NCBI RefSeq assembly: GCF_000321225.1
Contig: NW_004450461.1
Location: forward strand, 708,362-772,361
DNA length: 64,000 nt
DNA from: Odobenus rosmarus divergens
Lineage: Eukaryota > Chordata > Mammalia > Carnivora > Odobenidae
Reading direction: 5' to 3'
Shown here: piece after piece, positions 33,903 through 44,350 of the stretch
Numbering within the stretch: position 1 is the stretch's first letter
Layout: every line of letters starts with the position of its first letter
Notes under the pieces: model-generated
Seen by the model: the letters and a program-made list of their open reading frames with translations, nothing else
Database searches by the model: none
What the model was told of the DNA's origin: nothing
Made by a program: the position numbers and the translations under genes

Positions 33903-34089
33903 GGGCACCTGGGTGGCTCAGTTGGTTGAGCGACTGCCTTCGGCTCAGGTCATGATCCTGGAGTCCCGGGATCGAGTCCCGCATCGGGCTCCCTGCTCGG
34001 CAGGGAGTCTGCTTCTCCCTCTGACTCTCCCCCCTCTCATGTGCTCTCTCTCTCTCAATCTCTCTCAAATAAATAAATAAAATCTTAAA
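33903..34089 (+). mobile_element. SINEC
   Basis: Full-length copy with little decay (gggcacctgggtggctcagt, gtcccgcatcgggctccctg, caaataaataaataaaatct). Perfect 18-bp target duplication aaaaaattctgtattttg at 33885-33902 and 34090-34107. Confidence 0.97.
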
Positions 34090-34107
34090 AAAAAATTCTG
34101 TATTTTG

Positions 34108-34760
34108 AAATCATTATTCTCAGAAAAGTACAAAGAAATGTACAGTGAAATCTGCACACTCTTCATCCAGCTGCCTCCAACCAATATTAACATCTTGCAT
34201 AACCATAGTATAATAGCACAACCAAAATTTTAACATTGGTACAATCCATAAAGCTTATTCAGATTTCACCAGTTATACCTGCATTCATTTGTGTGTTTAT
34301 ATGCGTGTATAGAGCTATATGAAATTTTATCACATATGTAGCTTTGTGTAAACCCCACCACAATCAAGATACTGAACCATACCATCACCACAAGATTCCC
34401 TCATTCTCTCCATTTAGAGCTACATCCACCTCAGCCACTCCCTCCCTAATACCTGGCAACCACTAATCTGTTCTCCATTTCTATATTATGTTATTTTATA
34501 GATATCATATAAATCAAATCATGCAGTATGTATCTTACTGAGTTTTTTCGTTCTCCTTGATATTCATTCAAGTTGGCTGGTGTATCATTTACTTCAATCT
34601 TTTGCAGAGAGATATTCTATTCTATGGTATGGACATACCTGAGTTTGTTTAACCAATCACCCAATTAAGGGTACTGGGAAGTTTTCAGTTTAGGGCTATT
34701 ATGAATAAAACTGTCATTGCTCAAATGTTCATTGCCTAAATCCATATGTTAAAACCGTTA
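34108..34760 (-). mobile_element. Old L1 (L1M) 3' UTR and ORF2 end
   Basis: Reverse-strand pattern of old L1 3' ends: cacaatcaagatactgaacc, acctggcaaccactaatctg, gatatcatataaatcaaatc, gggctattatgaataaaact. Limits approximate; strongly diverged. Confidence 0.75.
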
Positions 34761-35514
34761 ATGCCTCTGATTTTATACCTTGTTTGGAAGATGAGGAAGA
34801 GTGCTGAGACCAATTATTCAACAGCCAAGATAGAGCTTCCAGAATGCACCAGCCCTAGTTTTCCATTTGAGACATTGCTACTTCCATGAGGCTCTGAAAG
34901 AAATGGAGTTTAGGTCATAACCACTGGGAGAACTTGAGAGCTTTATTTCTTTCCCAGTCTGTGGGGGAATTTCTTTCTCACGCCTCAACTTCAGGTATAA
35001 CTTCTCTTTGTCTTCCTTCATACCTAATATTATCCCTAAAAGAAAACAGGCTCTGGAAAGAAAAAAAAAAGAGGGGTAGAAAAAGGTCAGAAAATTCACA
35101 TTGTCTATAAGCAACCCAGATCCATGACTAGTAATAGAAAAATTCCCTAAGGTAAGAGAATTTAAACTTTAGTACATGAAAAAAGAAAAATATAGAGATA
35201 ATAAAATACAAATTAATTTCCCATAAATTGTTCTGTAGTACCTAAACAAAAAAGTCATTATTTTAAAATACATAATGGTTCTATGCCACCCTTAGTCTCA
35301 TATCACCCAAAGTTATTTATATATATCTTCTTGTCATACTACCTTACACATAAGACCTCAATAATATGTAATTTATCAGTAGTATTACCCCCAAATAATA
35401 AATATAATAACAAAATTGTCAATCTAAGTTAACGTTTTCCCTCAAAATATTATATTTATTTTGGAAAACTATAATCTCCAATATGATGCTACCCTTATAT
35501 AAAAAATTGACATT
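34761..35514. other. No gene recognised
   Basis: AT-rich; part (34730-34900) may be an unassigned old repeat. The frames over it are short. Confidence 0.45.
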
Positions 35515-35529
35515 TAAAATTTTATTACA

Positions 35530-35905
35530 GGAACGCCTGGATGGCTCAGATGGTTAAGCGTCTGCCTTCAGCTCAGGTAATGATCCCAGGGTCCTGGGAC
35601 TGAGCCTCACGTCAGGCTCCCTGCTCAATAGGGAGCCTGCTTCTCCCTCTCCCTCTGCTTCCCGCTCCCCCTGCTTGTGTTCTCTCTCTCTCTCTGTCAA
35701 ATGAATAAATAAAATCTTTAAAAAATTGGGTTCTAGACGGGAGGGGGTAGGGGAATGGGTTAGCCTGGTGATGGGTATTAAAGAGGACACGTACTGAATG
35801 GAGCACTGGGTGTTATACGCAAACAATGAATCATAGAACGCTACATCAAAAACTAAGATGTAATGTATGGTGATTAACATAATATTTTTTTTAATTTTTA
35901 AAAAA
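35530..35905 (+). mobile_element. Composite retroposon: full-length SINEC joined to an L1 3' end
   Basis: 35530-35726 is a complete SINEC (gaacgcctggatggctcaga ... aaatgaataaataaaatctt). It runs on into 35727-35905, a same-strand carnivore L1 3' end (gcctggtgatgggtattaa, gagcactgggtgttatacgc, aacaatgaatcatagaacgc, A-rich end), which aligns with 46360-46440 of the L1 in this window. The pair as a whole, not each part, is flanked by a perfect 15-bp duplication taaaattttattaca (35515-35529 and 35906-35920). Confidence 0.9.
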
Positions 35906-36230
35906 TAAAATTTTATTACATCTAGAATATCTATAAAGGCCATACATTAAGGAAGTAATCCTCAAACTGCCTTCTCTAAATCTATATTATATGTAATAAT
36001 TGTATTTCCCATATATTATATTCAGTTGATAAAACATAATTTATTTTCTATAACTATTAAAATATTATTTTTTCATTTATAAATATATTTATAGTCTATA
36101 GTTATTGGACTATTAAATTTTCATTATATTTCAGTTTGTTAATTATAATTATTCATTTTATAATGAGAAATAATTTTTGCTTCATTTCAATTATCTTCTT
36201 GTAATTTTGTTATGATTTCAACTGCATTAT

Positions 36231-36417
36231 TTTAGATTTTATTTATTTATTTGGCAGAGAGAGAGAAAGCGTACAAGCAGGGGGAGCAGCAGAGGGAGAG
36301 GGAGAAGCAGACTCCCCACTGAGCAGGGAGCCCGACACAGGACTTGATCCCAGGTCCCTGAGATCTTGACCTGAGCAGAAGGCAGATGCTTAACCAACTG
36401 AGCCACCCAGGCGCCCC
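36231..36417 (-). mobile_element. SINEC
   Basis: Reverse-strand full-length copy (tagattttatttatttattt ... gccacccaggcgcccc). Perfect 13-bp target duplication tcaactgcattat at 36218-36230 and 36418-36430. Confidence 0.96.
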
Positions 36418-36430
36418 TCAACTGCATTAT

Positions 36431-37214
36431 AACTGGATTTTGCAGTATATAGGCTTTTCAAAAGTAAATTTTATTTACAAACCCACAAAAATGGATGAAA
36501 GAACAGTCACTGGAGGTGGTGTCATATTAGTACTTTGTTTTTTTTTAAGTAAGTAACAGGTATCTACACTATTGGTTTATTTGATTACTAGCAATTATTA
36601 AGTTGGAAATATTCTGGAATCACTGGTATGCTGAAAAGTCAGAATTTATACAGGAAAAAAGGGAGGTGGCCTTCATTTTAGTGTTTATAAGTTTCTATGG
36701 TGAAATACTCCCAGCATAATCAATTTCAAGGAAAAAGACATTGCTAAAGGGGGATTTGTGAAGAGATGTGTACCACTGGCTCCTGACAGCCTGTGAGTCT
36801 TCTAGTGCTTTTACACCACTACCTGGGAATCTTCTTGTGGAATTCCCTTCAGAGTCTCTTGCAAGTAAATCAGTTTCATTGCTTTATTGTTACATTGTCT
36901 ATGTGGACCATGATATTATCAGTCATACTCTTCTAGTACTAGTCAAAATCCTAGGCTATGAAGAACTTTGTGCAAAATGCAAACATCTAATCTAATTTCA
37001 TAAGGTAAATATTTGCTATCATTGTGAAAATTTACAAAAATGTCATACAAACACTAAAGTTAAAGAAAAAGAAATTTCAAAAATGTTACTAAAAACTCTG
37101 AGTTATTTAACTGATTAAATTTTTGTAAGATATTATATATCAGTGAAAAGAAGAAAAGAATTTTCCTGAAGGGTTCATAAATAGTAAATATAATGTTGAC
37201 CTCTTGGAAGAATG
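36431..37214. other. No gene recognised
   Basis: No assignable repeat or domain. The 75-codon frame at 36768-36995 has no recognised relatives. Confidence 0.45.
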
Positions 37215-37640
37215 TAAAACAAAAGTGATAACTTTAAAATTAATGAAATTCCAAGTATATAACATTTTGGAAAAGGCAAAACTATAGATACAGTAAAATG
37301 ATCAGTGGTTATGAGCAGGGGGTCAGAGGTCAGGGTTGAATAGATGAAGCACAGGGATATATGACACAGCAAAACTATTCTGTAATGGTGGATACATAAC
37401 ATTATGCATTTGTCAAAACCCATAGAAGTTTATAGCACAAAGAGCAAAACTAAATATATATGTATTTTTTTAAAAAATAAGCTATCATGATTCTCAAGAA
37501 GGAATGCAGACCATGACAAAATAATTTAACTATATTACTGATGTACAAAACAACCTCACTAAGGGGATGTGGGAGGAGGAAATGTCAAACCGAGTAAATA
37601 TGGAAATGAGTGGTGTATATAAAACTAAAAATAAAAGGAA
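37215..37640 (+). mobile_element. Old L1 (L1M) 3' end
   Basis: Forward-strand pattern: acattttggaaaaggcaaaa, gatcagtggttatgagcagg, ggatatatgacacagcaaaac, attctgtaatggtgga, aacattatgcatttgtcaaaa. The right part (37480-37640) is only loosely matched, and limits are approximate. Confidence 0.65.
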
Positions 37641-39660
37641 CTTCACATAAGCACTATGCTCTGGTTGACAAAAGTTTTTTTCCGTGGGAACATGAATTAT
37701 TTATGATATTGCTGTACACATATAATAGAATGGATGAAGAATAGTGAGAGTCAGGTTTCTCAATATTTCTTCCCTTAGCATTTTTCCTGTGTATTAAAAA
37801 CAAATCTTTATTAAACTGATAATTAAAATTAGATTATTATTAATCTGTTTTTAAATCACACATTCTAAATTTATATACATGTGCTAAAAACAAACAAAAA
37901 GCAGTTCTACATGATTTTCTGTATTTTGTAGTTCAATCTTACAATTCAATATGAACATTACTATCTTTATGTTATAGTTTTTAATTTCCATAATTTTGCT
38001 TTTATGAAAAATCTTTTAGTTTTTCCCAATGTAAAACAAGTTTTACATTTAATCTAATATTAATTTCTACTAATGTGATGTTATAATTCTTTAGACAAAA
38101 CTATTTGTTATTTTAAAAACATAAATTGAATTTAATGATAACATTAATACTGCAACCTAAATAGAAAACTATTGGCAGGGAAATAATTCGTGACCAATAT
38201 CATAAATCTACATCAATCTTTTATTGTTAAGATAACCATTTAAATAAGGAAGAGCCCATGAAACTGAAATACGAAGGTAGTCAAATGAACTCAGTTGCAG
38301 AAAGAGTAAAATGCTGCGTTTGAAATTACACTCTTATGTTTTGCAAAGGTTAAATGAGCCATTTCTAAATGGTTCTTAGAAGATACATGAGAAGAGATCT
38401 GATAAATAATAGGGAAGAATACTTTAACAGTAACTGAAAATTAATTTACCAAGTGCTGTGTGATGAAAGAAAGTGGAGGGGGTCCTAATAATTTTGGCTA
38501 TTAGCAATAAACTAGTGGGTTAATTTCTCATTCAGTTTCAGAGTTGTCTAATTTATATCTTAATTTAATACATAATGGAATTTGATGAGGCATGATTAGG
38601 TTTTATATCAAGATATTTTTCTATGCACAATTTGAAAAGGAAGAAAGGTTCACTTGAAATATGATCTAATAAAAATATTAGACTACTTGGGAAATTGCCA
38701 TTCAATCCTGGATACACAAGCAGCCATATTTATTCTTTTCCTTGCTGTTGCTTCTTGATTATTTGAGACATTGTTCCAGTTTACAATACAGCACTTTGAG
38801 GATTTCAATGCATATATTTTCCTTGAGGAATATGGAACAGATGTTTCAGAGCCAGGCCAACTCAAAGTCGATTCCTGACCTACATTACCTACTGCCTGCA
38901 TAAGCTTGGTCAAGGTGACCACTTCAGTGCTAGTGGCCCCACTGACCTTAGAAGGCAGACTGTCTCAGTTTAAGCTTTATCCTCTATGATGGTCTCCACT
39001 TACTGACCCAGTCCAGTTATAGTATTCATCACTCTCTGAGGTCTCTCAGACTTTATGAGATCTTTTGGAGTTTAAGCCATAGTGCATATATTGATAGAGA
39101 ACACTGGATTTGAAGCAATTAATATTTTTTTTTCGGGTTGACCATAGTAACCTGAGCTATTTGGATAGTACAAATAAAGACCAAGTAGCAAATAGACATT
39201 ACTGTCAAAGCTCCAGAAGAAATTTATATCTTGCCAATGCTTTTGAGATTTGAAATGCAGAAATGAGGCATAGACCTCTCTTCATCTTGAGTAGTTATGA
39301 TGATATGCAATGTGTAGGAGGACTGTGGGGCAACTTTGACTACACACTTCCAGAGATTTTTTGCAGATCCCTAGCCTTTGTATGGAACAGTGGTTTTCTG
39401 TCATTTGGGTAGCTACATTCAGCCACAGGATGTAACCCAAATCCCCTGACTTTTACTGTTCTAGTTCTTCAGGTTATTTTGTAGGCTTCTAATTAACTCT
39501 GTCAAATCCGTATGTTTCTAAAATACCTAGTACTTTTTTTTTATTTTCCTTCACTGAAGTATAAGTCTAAAATGAATCAAAGTACATGGATACTTACTGT
39601 GGAGCAGATTTCCAAAAAGTAATTTTGACATATTGTTTAAATATGTTATTACAATAAAGT
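37641..39660. other. No gene recognised
   Basis: Two kilobases of AT-rich sequence with short frames (79 codons at most) and no assignable repeat; may be largely unique sequence. Confidence 0.45.
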
Positions 39661-39772
39661 TAGAAGACAAAGACTTTGGAATCAAGCAAATTGGAGTTAC
39701 AATTCTTGTTGCACCAATTATCGTTAGGCCTTGTACAAGTTATATAATTTTTTAAATCATCTGTTTGCTTTT
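39661..39772 (+). mobile_element. MIR SINE fragment
   Basis: gactttggaatcaagcaaat, ggagttacaattcttgttgc, accaattatcgttagg and ccttgtacaagttatataat follow the MIR order (ctttggagtcag..., gttcaaatcc..., gtgaccttgggcaagttactt). Confidence 0.6.
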
Positions 39773-39834
39773 AATATTCCTAGCCACATCTTTTAAAGAA
39801 CAAAGAGTTTGGATTCTAATAAGGTCAATTTTTT

Positions 39835-40960
39835 TTCATTGATACTGCTTTAGTGACGTATCTAAAAACTCATCAACAGACCCAAGGTCACCTGAGTCTC
39901 CTATGTTTTCTTCTAAATATTCTATAGTTTTACATTTTACATGAAGGCCTGTGATCCATCTTGAGTTAGTTTTTTTAAAGATGTAAGATCTGTGTCTAGG
40001 TTCTTTTTCTTTTAAACATATGGATGTACAATTGTCCCAGCAACACTTGTTGGAAAAACTATCCTTTCACCATTGAATTGCCATTGGGCCTTTGTCAAAA
40101 ATAAATTGATCAAATTCATGTAGTTCTGTTTCTTGGATCTCTATTTTATTCCATTGATCTTTGTGTCTATTTTTCTGCTAATACTATACCATCTTGATTA
40201 TGGCAGATTTATAGTAAGTCTTAAAATTGAGTGGTCCTACAAATTTGCTTTCCTTACTCGGTATTGTGTTGGCTATTCTATATCTTTTATGCTTCCATAT
40301 AAACTTTACAATAATTGTGTCAGTATGTACAAAACAGCTTGCTGAGATTTTAAACAGGTTTGTGTTGTGTCCATAACTCAATTTGGCAAGAATTTACATC
40401 TTGATAATATTAAATTTATCAATCCATGAACATAGAATATCTCTCATTTTTTTTCATTTAAATACTTTAATGACTTTCTTGTACTTTGGTTCAAGATTAA
40501 TTTATTTCAGACAATAGTTTTTCTAGTATTTCTTTAAGAGTGCATGGGTTTTCCTTCCCCTCATCCATTGTCTTTATTCTCTAGTTACAGTTCTCATTTG
40601 TCAGGTATTGTTACAACTGCTATTGTCTCCCAAATATTTTTTTTCTCTTGTTTTATGTATTCCGTTCATTCAGTTTTCTACTCACCAAATCATTATTTAG
40701 CTATGTCTATTCAGGCTTTAAGAAATCTATTGACTTTGGGATTTCAGTTATCATATTTTATCTTTCTAGATCTCTGTTTTTACTTTGCACTCATAATCAG
40801 CCTGCTCATATTTGATAGAAATAAAGCAATTTTTATCCTTCTTATACTATTAGCTGTGCTTATTTTAAATCTGTTCTGTGACCTATTACCTTTGTTTAAA
40901 TATTAGAATTTTATTTGTTTATTTATTTTTAATTTTCTCTCCCTGTGTTGGTATTCATTT
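39835..40960 (-). mobile_element. Old L1 (L1M, then HAL1-like) ORF2 region
   Basis: Reverse-strand old L1: gacccaaggtcacctgagtc, gtcccagcaacacttgttgg, cattgatctttgtgtctatt, cttccatataaactttaca, aacagcttgctgagat, taatattaaatttatcaatcc. Beyond about 40530 the match weakens but keeps the same T-rich antisense pattern. The 120-codon frame at 40544-40906 lies here and has no support as a gene. Confidence 0.7.
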
Positions 40961-41854
40961 TATCAATGGTGGTTCTAGCTTATGTGTACACATAAGTAAT
41001 TGAGTTCCTTGTTTCCTTATTATGGATAATTCATCCACTGATCATAGCACCCTTCTAATAATTATGCAGAAAAGATGGTAGGTGTTGTGGGTTGGGTTTA
41101 CCAGTGCTTTATCTTTTTAGGGATGCCACCGTGCTTCTCTGATACCAGGGCTTCTGACCTTCATAGACAGTAAGCAATGTCATTACTGAAACAAGTTAGT
41201 ATAAATAGAGAATGAGTAGAGGTTGCACATCTATGTGATCATAATGACTTTTCTGACTGCAGAGTATTGCCCTTTAGTGTATCTTTGCAGATTTACCACA
41301 AATGAATGACACCAATGGATTCTATACTAGTCTATTCTGGTCTTGCAACTTTCCCAAACTGCTCATATTGTTTTCTCCAAAGGACTCTTTGGAAGTCTTC
41401 TCCATTGGTTTTGGACCTTATTTTCTCCCAATCTTTAATATAATCTCTTCTATCTTTCAGGGATTCTTCAAAATTACTATCAAAGCCAATATAGTTATTT
41501 GAATTCCCAAATTTATTCTTAAAATATGTTTTTGTCCATGTAATGGATTTAGGATTAGAATATGTTGTACTTGCTCAGTTTGCCACCTTAACTTAGGGGT
41601 ATTTCATATTACCTATACAAAGAAAAATGATATGGCTTAATTACAAATAATATATTAAATAGCAGGTGAGCCTAGTTCTTAAGGAGAACAGCTGAAGGAA
41701 TATTAGAATAAGAAGGGCATAAATGTATAATTGTTTAGATCAGTTCCTGAACATTAGAAACATACATCTGATAGACAATTTAAGAATGTTAAAAAAATGA
41801 TAATGCTTGAGATGAGTTAAATATGGCTTCAAGATTTCAACCAACTTGAAGAAG
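40961..41854. other. No gene recognised
   Basis: Possibly weak old LINE sequence on the left; otherwise unassigned. Short frames only. Confidence 0.4.
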
Positions 41855-42055
41855 ATGTAAAGTACATTATAGGGAATATACTGAATAATACTGTAATAAC
41901 ATTGTATGCTGACAAATGGTGTTACACTTATTGTAGTGAGAATTGAATAATGTATAGAATTGCCTAATCACTATATTGTACACCTGAAAATAATATAGCA
42001 TTGTATGTCAACTGTACTTCAATTTTACAAAAGCATTATTTAATAATTAGAAATA
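41855..42055 (+). mobile_element. Old L1 3' end (L1MA-like)
   Basis: tatagggaatatactgaata, ctgtaataacattgtatgct, gtgagaattgaataatgtat, cactatattgtacacctgaa and gtatgtcaactgtacttcaa match in order the 3' UTR of mid-aged mammalian L1s, ending A-rich. Confidence 0.75.
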
Positions 42056-42811
42056 AAGTAAGTGATTACTTTAAAAAGGGTTTAGGTGTGATTAATTAGA
42101 AATTGACGAAAAGAAAATAATTTTCCATATAGAAAAGCAAATTGATAATTTGAAGTTAGACACATATTTCTTAGGATCAAGGAAAATCTTTAAAAATAAC
42201 CCTACAGCAAAAACTAAGAGCAATCACAGAAAACATTATCTAAGGCACCTGTTATTCATTTATATATCTAAGTTAGCAAGCAATATCAAACACCTGCCAT
42301 GTTTCAAGCATTTGGCTCTGAACTAGTGAAGAACAAAAATATAAGGCCCAGCCTTGTCTTTTAAAAATGTTACCATGGAGTGTTTGATACAGGCAAAGAA
42401 TTCAATAAAGCCCAGTGTGAAATTTTTCATAATAAGGATAGGCAAAAGGAGTTATATGATTATAAAGGTAGATCAAATAGGAGGGGCATCTAACCAACCA
42501 TGGTACTTAGGTGAAGAATAAAAATAATGCTTTACATAAATCTGGGGAGAAAAGGAGGACTTTTACAGATACTATTAATATGTCTCTCAGGAGGAAGGAA
42601 GTAGATCCTATGAAAAGCAAATTATTCTTGAACATTTCCCAGTTTATAAATGAGACTCAAAATACCACCAAAATTATCTATCTTTATTTAAAATTCAGAA
42701 TACAAAGTTCAAAAAAAATTACCAAATACCTAGATTTTTATAACCTAAAGACCTAAATACGTATGGTGAGACTACGACTGAAGTATGTCAGAAATCACTG
42801 GTCTTATCATT
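42056..42811. other. No gene recognised
   Basis: AT-rich; one 81-codon frame at 42511-42756 without recognisable features. Confidence 0.45.
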
Positions 42812-42822
42812 ACATATCTTTC

Positions 42823-43065
42823 TCTTTTTTTAAGATTTTATTTATTTATTTGCCAGAGAGAGAGAGAGAGAGGGTGCATACAAGCAGGGGGAGTGGCAGG
42901 CAGAGGGAGAAGCAGGCTCCCCACTGAGCAAGGAACATAATGCGGGACTTGATCCCAGAACCCCTGGATCATGACCTGAGCTGAAGGCAGACATTTAACC
43001 AACTGAGCCACCCAGGCATCCCTATTTATTTATCAGTGAGAGAGAGAGTGAGCCATATCTGTCAA
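42823..43065 (-). mobile_element. SINEC plus 3' remnant of a second SINEC
   Basis: 42823-43021 is a full-length reverse-strand SINEC (ttaagattttatttatttat ... gccacccaggcatccc). 43022-43053 (tatttatttatcagtgagag, agagagtgag) is the 3' tail part of another SINEC in the same orientation. The pair is bracketed by catatctttc (about 42812) and catatctgtc (about 43056), suggesting one target duplication around both. Confidence 0.82.
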
Positions 43066-43599
43066 TAAAGTCATTCTTTAAAGCAAAATTTTGTGCCATG
43101 TTGAGTCTTTTCTCTCTACATTAAGGAAAAATGAGTAGTTTGATCTTTTTACTTAGTTATGTTTAGTTTTTCTTTTTGCCAGAATTTCATATGTCTTTCT
43201 AGTCCCATGCTTTCAAGCTGAGTAGTCACATTTTACACATCAAACTAAACATTCTTCTGATTTTATTGGAAACCTAGATATGCAATATTAAGAATTAGCA
43301 TATAAGATAAAATTAAATATACCATGAAGAAAGCAATGAGCACTCTTTTGTAAAGCAAAGCCAACAGTTTCCATTTTCATTTCTTCCTATTCTTCAGAAG
43401 TATCAGAAATTTCTGCCATGTGAAATGTCATCTTCCACCTATAAAACTATGTGGAGCCTCTTTCCTTTCAAAAGTCTTTCTACCTTTCCAATCATAGAAA
43501 GAACATAGTAGGGACATGTGTTCACTCTAAAACATAATTAGAAGTAAATAATTGCATAATTATAATGTGAGATCAGGGAAGATATATTTATAGGTATTT
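43066..43599. other. No gene recognised
   Basis: No repeat or domain recognised; short frames only. Confidence 0.45.
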
Positions 43600-43612
43600 A
43601 AAACAGAAAATA

Positions 43613-43772
43613 GGGGCACCTGGGAGACTTAGTCGGTTAAGCATCTGCCTTCAGCTCAGGTCATGATCTCAAGGTGCTGGGATGGAGCCCCACATAGGGC
43701 TCCTCGCTCAGCAGGGAGTATGCTTGGCCCCCTGCCCCCCACAAATAAATAAATAAAATTGTTAATAAAAAA
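43613..43772 (+). mobile_element. SINEC, shortened 3' part
   Basis: Head ggggcacctgggagacttag is intact. The CT-rich 3' part is reduced to gccccctgccccccac before acaaataaataaataaaatt. Perfect 13-bp target duplication aaaacagaaaata at 43600-43612 and 43773-43785. Confidence 0.94.
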
Positions 43773-43785
43773 AAAACAGAAAATA

Positions 43786-44350
43786 ATGTGTCTGGATGTT
43801 ATTCTTGTTGTTTTTGTTAGGTCAAACCCCAATACTCTAAAGGATTTTATCCCCCAAAGTAAAAGTTTATTTTGTGATACAATCATCTGTGATGTAATGT
43901 ATGAAAGTTATGGAAAGAGAATGATAAAACTGACTATAAGAAGAGCGATAGAGTAAGTATTCACAAACTTTGAAGACAACACATATCTACTTCTGAATAT
44001 GAGGTCAGGTATTTTGCTAGTAGGACAAATTCCAGTAACAATATCCTATAATCATTGCTTATTCCTGACAATTCATATCTGCTGATAAAAGTGTATGTTT
44101 ACCATTTTCTTCATAATTTTGTTCCTGATCCCCGGCCCCCAAATTCCTTTATTTGGTAATTTAAAAAATATAGCCATCCTTTTGATCAGAAATTTTGCAG
44201 AGCTATGTGGATACATGTTATATAAAAAAGAAATACTGTTATACTGAATTTTTAGGGCTTTGATAAGTGGTATTCTCTCTTTTTCCTTAAACAACAAAGA
44301 ACACAGCTTTAAAAAACTCATATGAAGAGCATACTGAAATTTATACAAGA
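43786..44350. other. No gene recognised
   Basis: Short frames only (65 codons at 43759-43956). Sequence adjoins the 5' truncation point of the next L1. Confidence 0.45.

Noticed and set aside
35554..35943. 129-codon reverse-strand frame
   Set aside because: Runs across the SINE-L1 composite in antisense; a repeat artefact.
40544..40906. 120-codon hydrophobic frame resembling a membrane protein
   Set aside because: T-rich antisense of old L1 sequence yields F, L and I codons, so it only looks like membrane segments.
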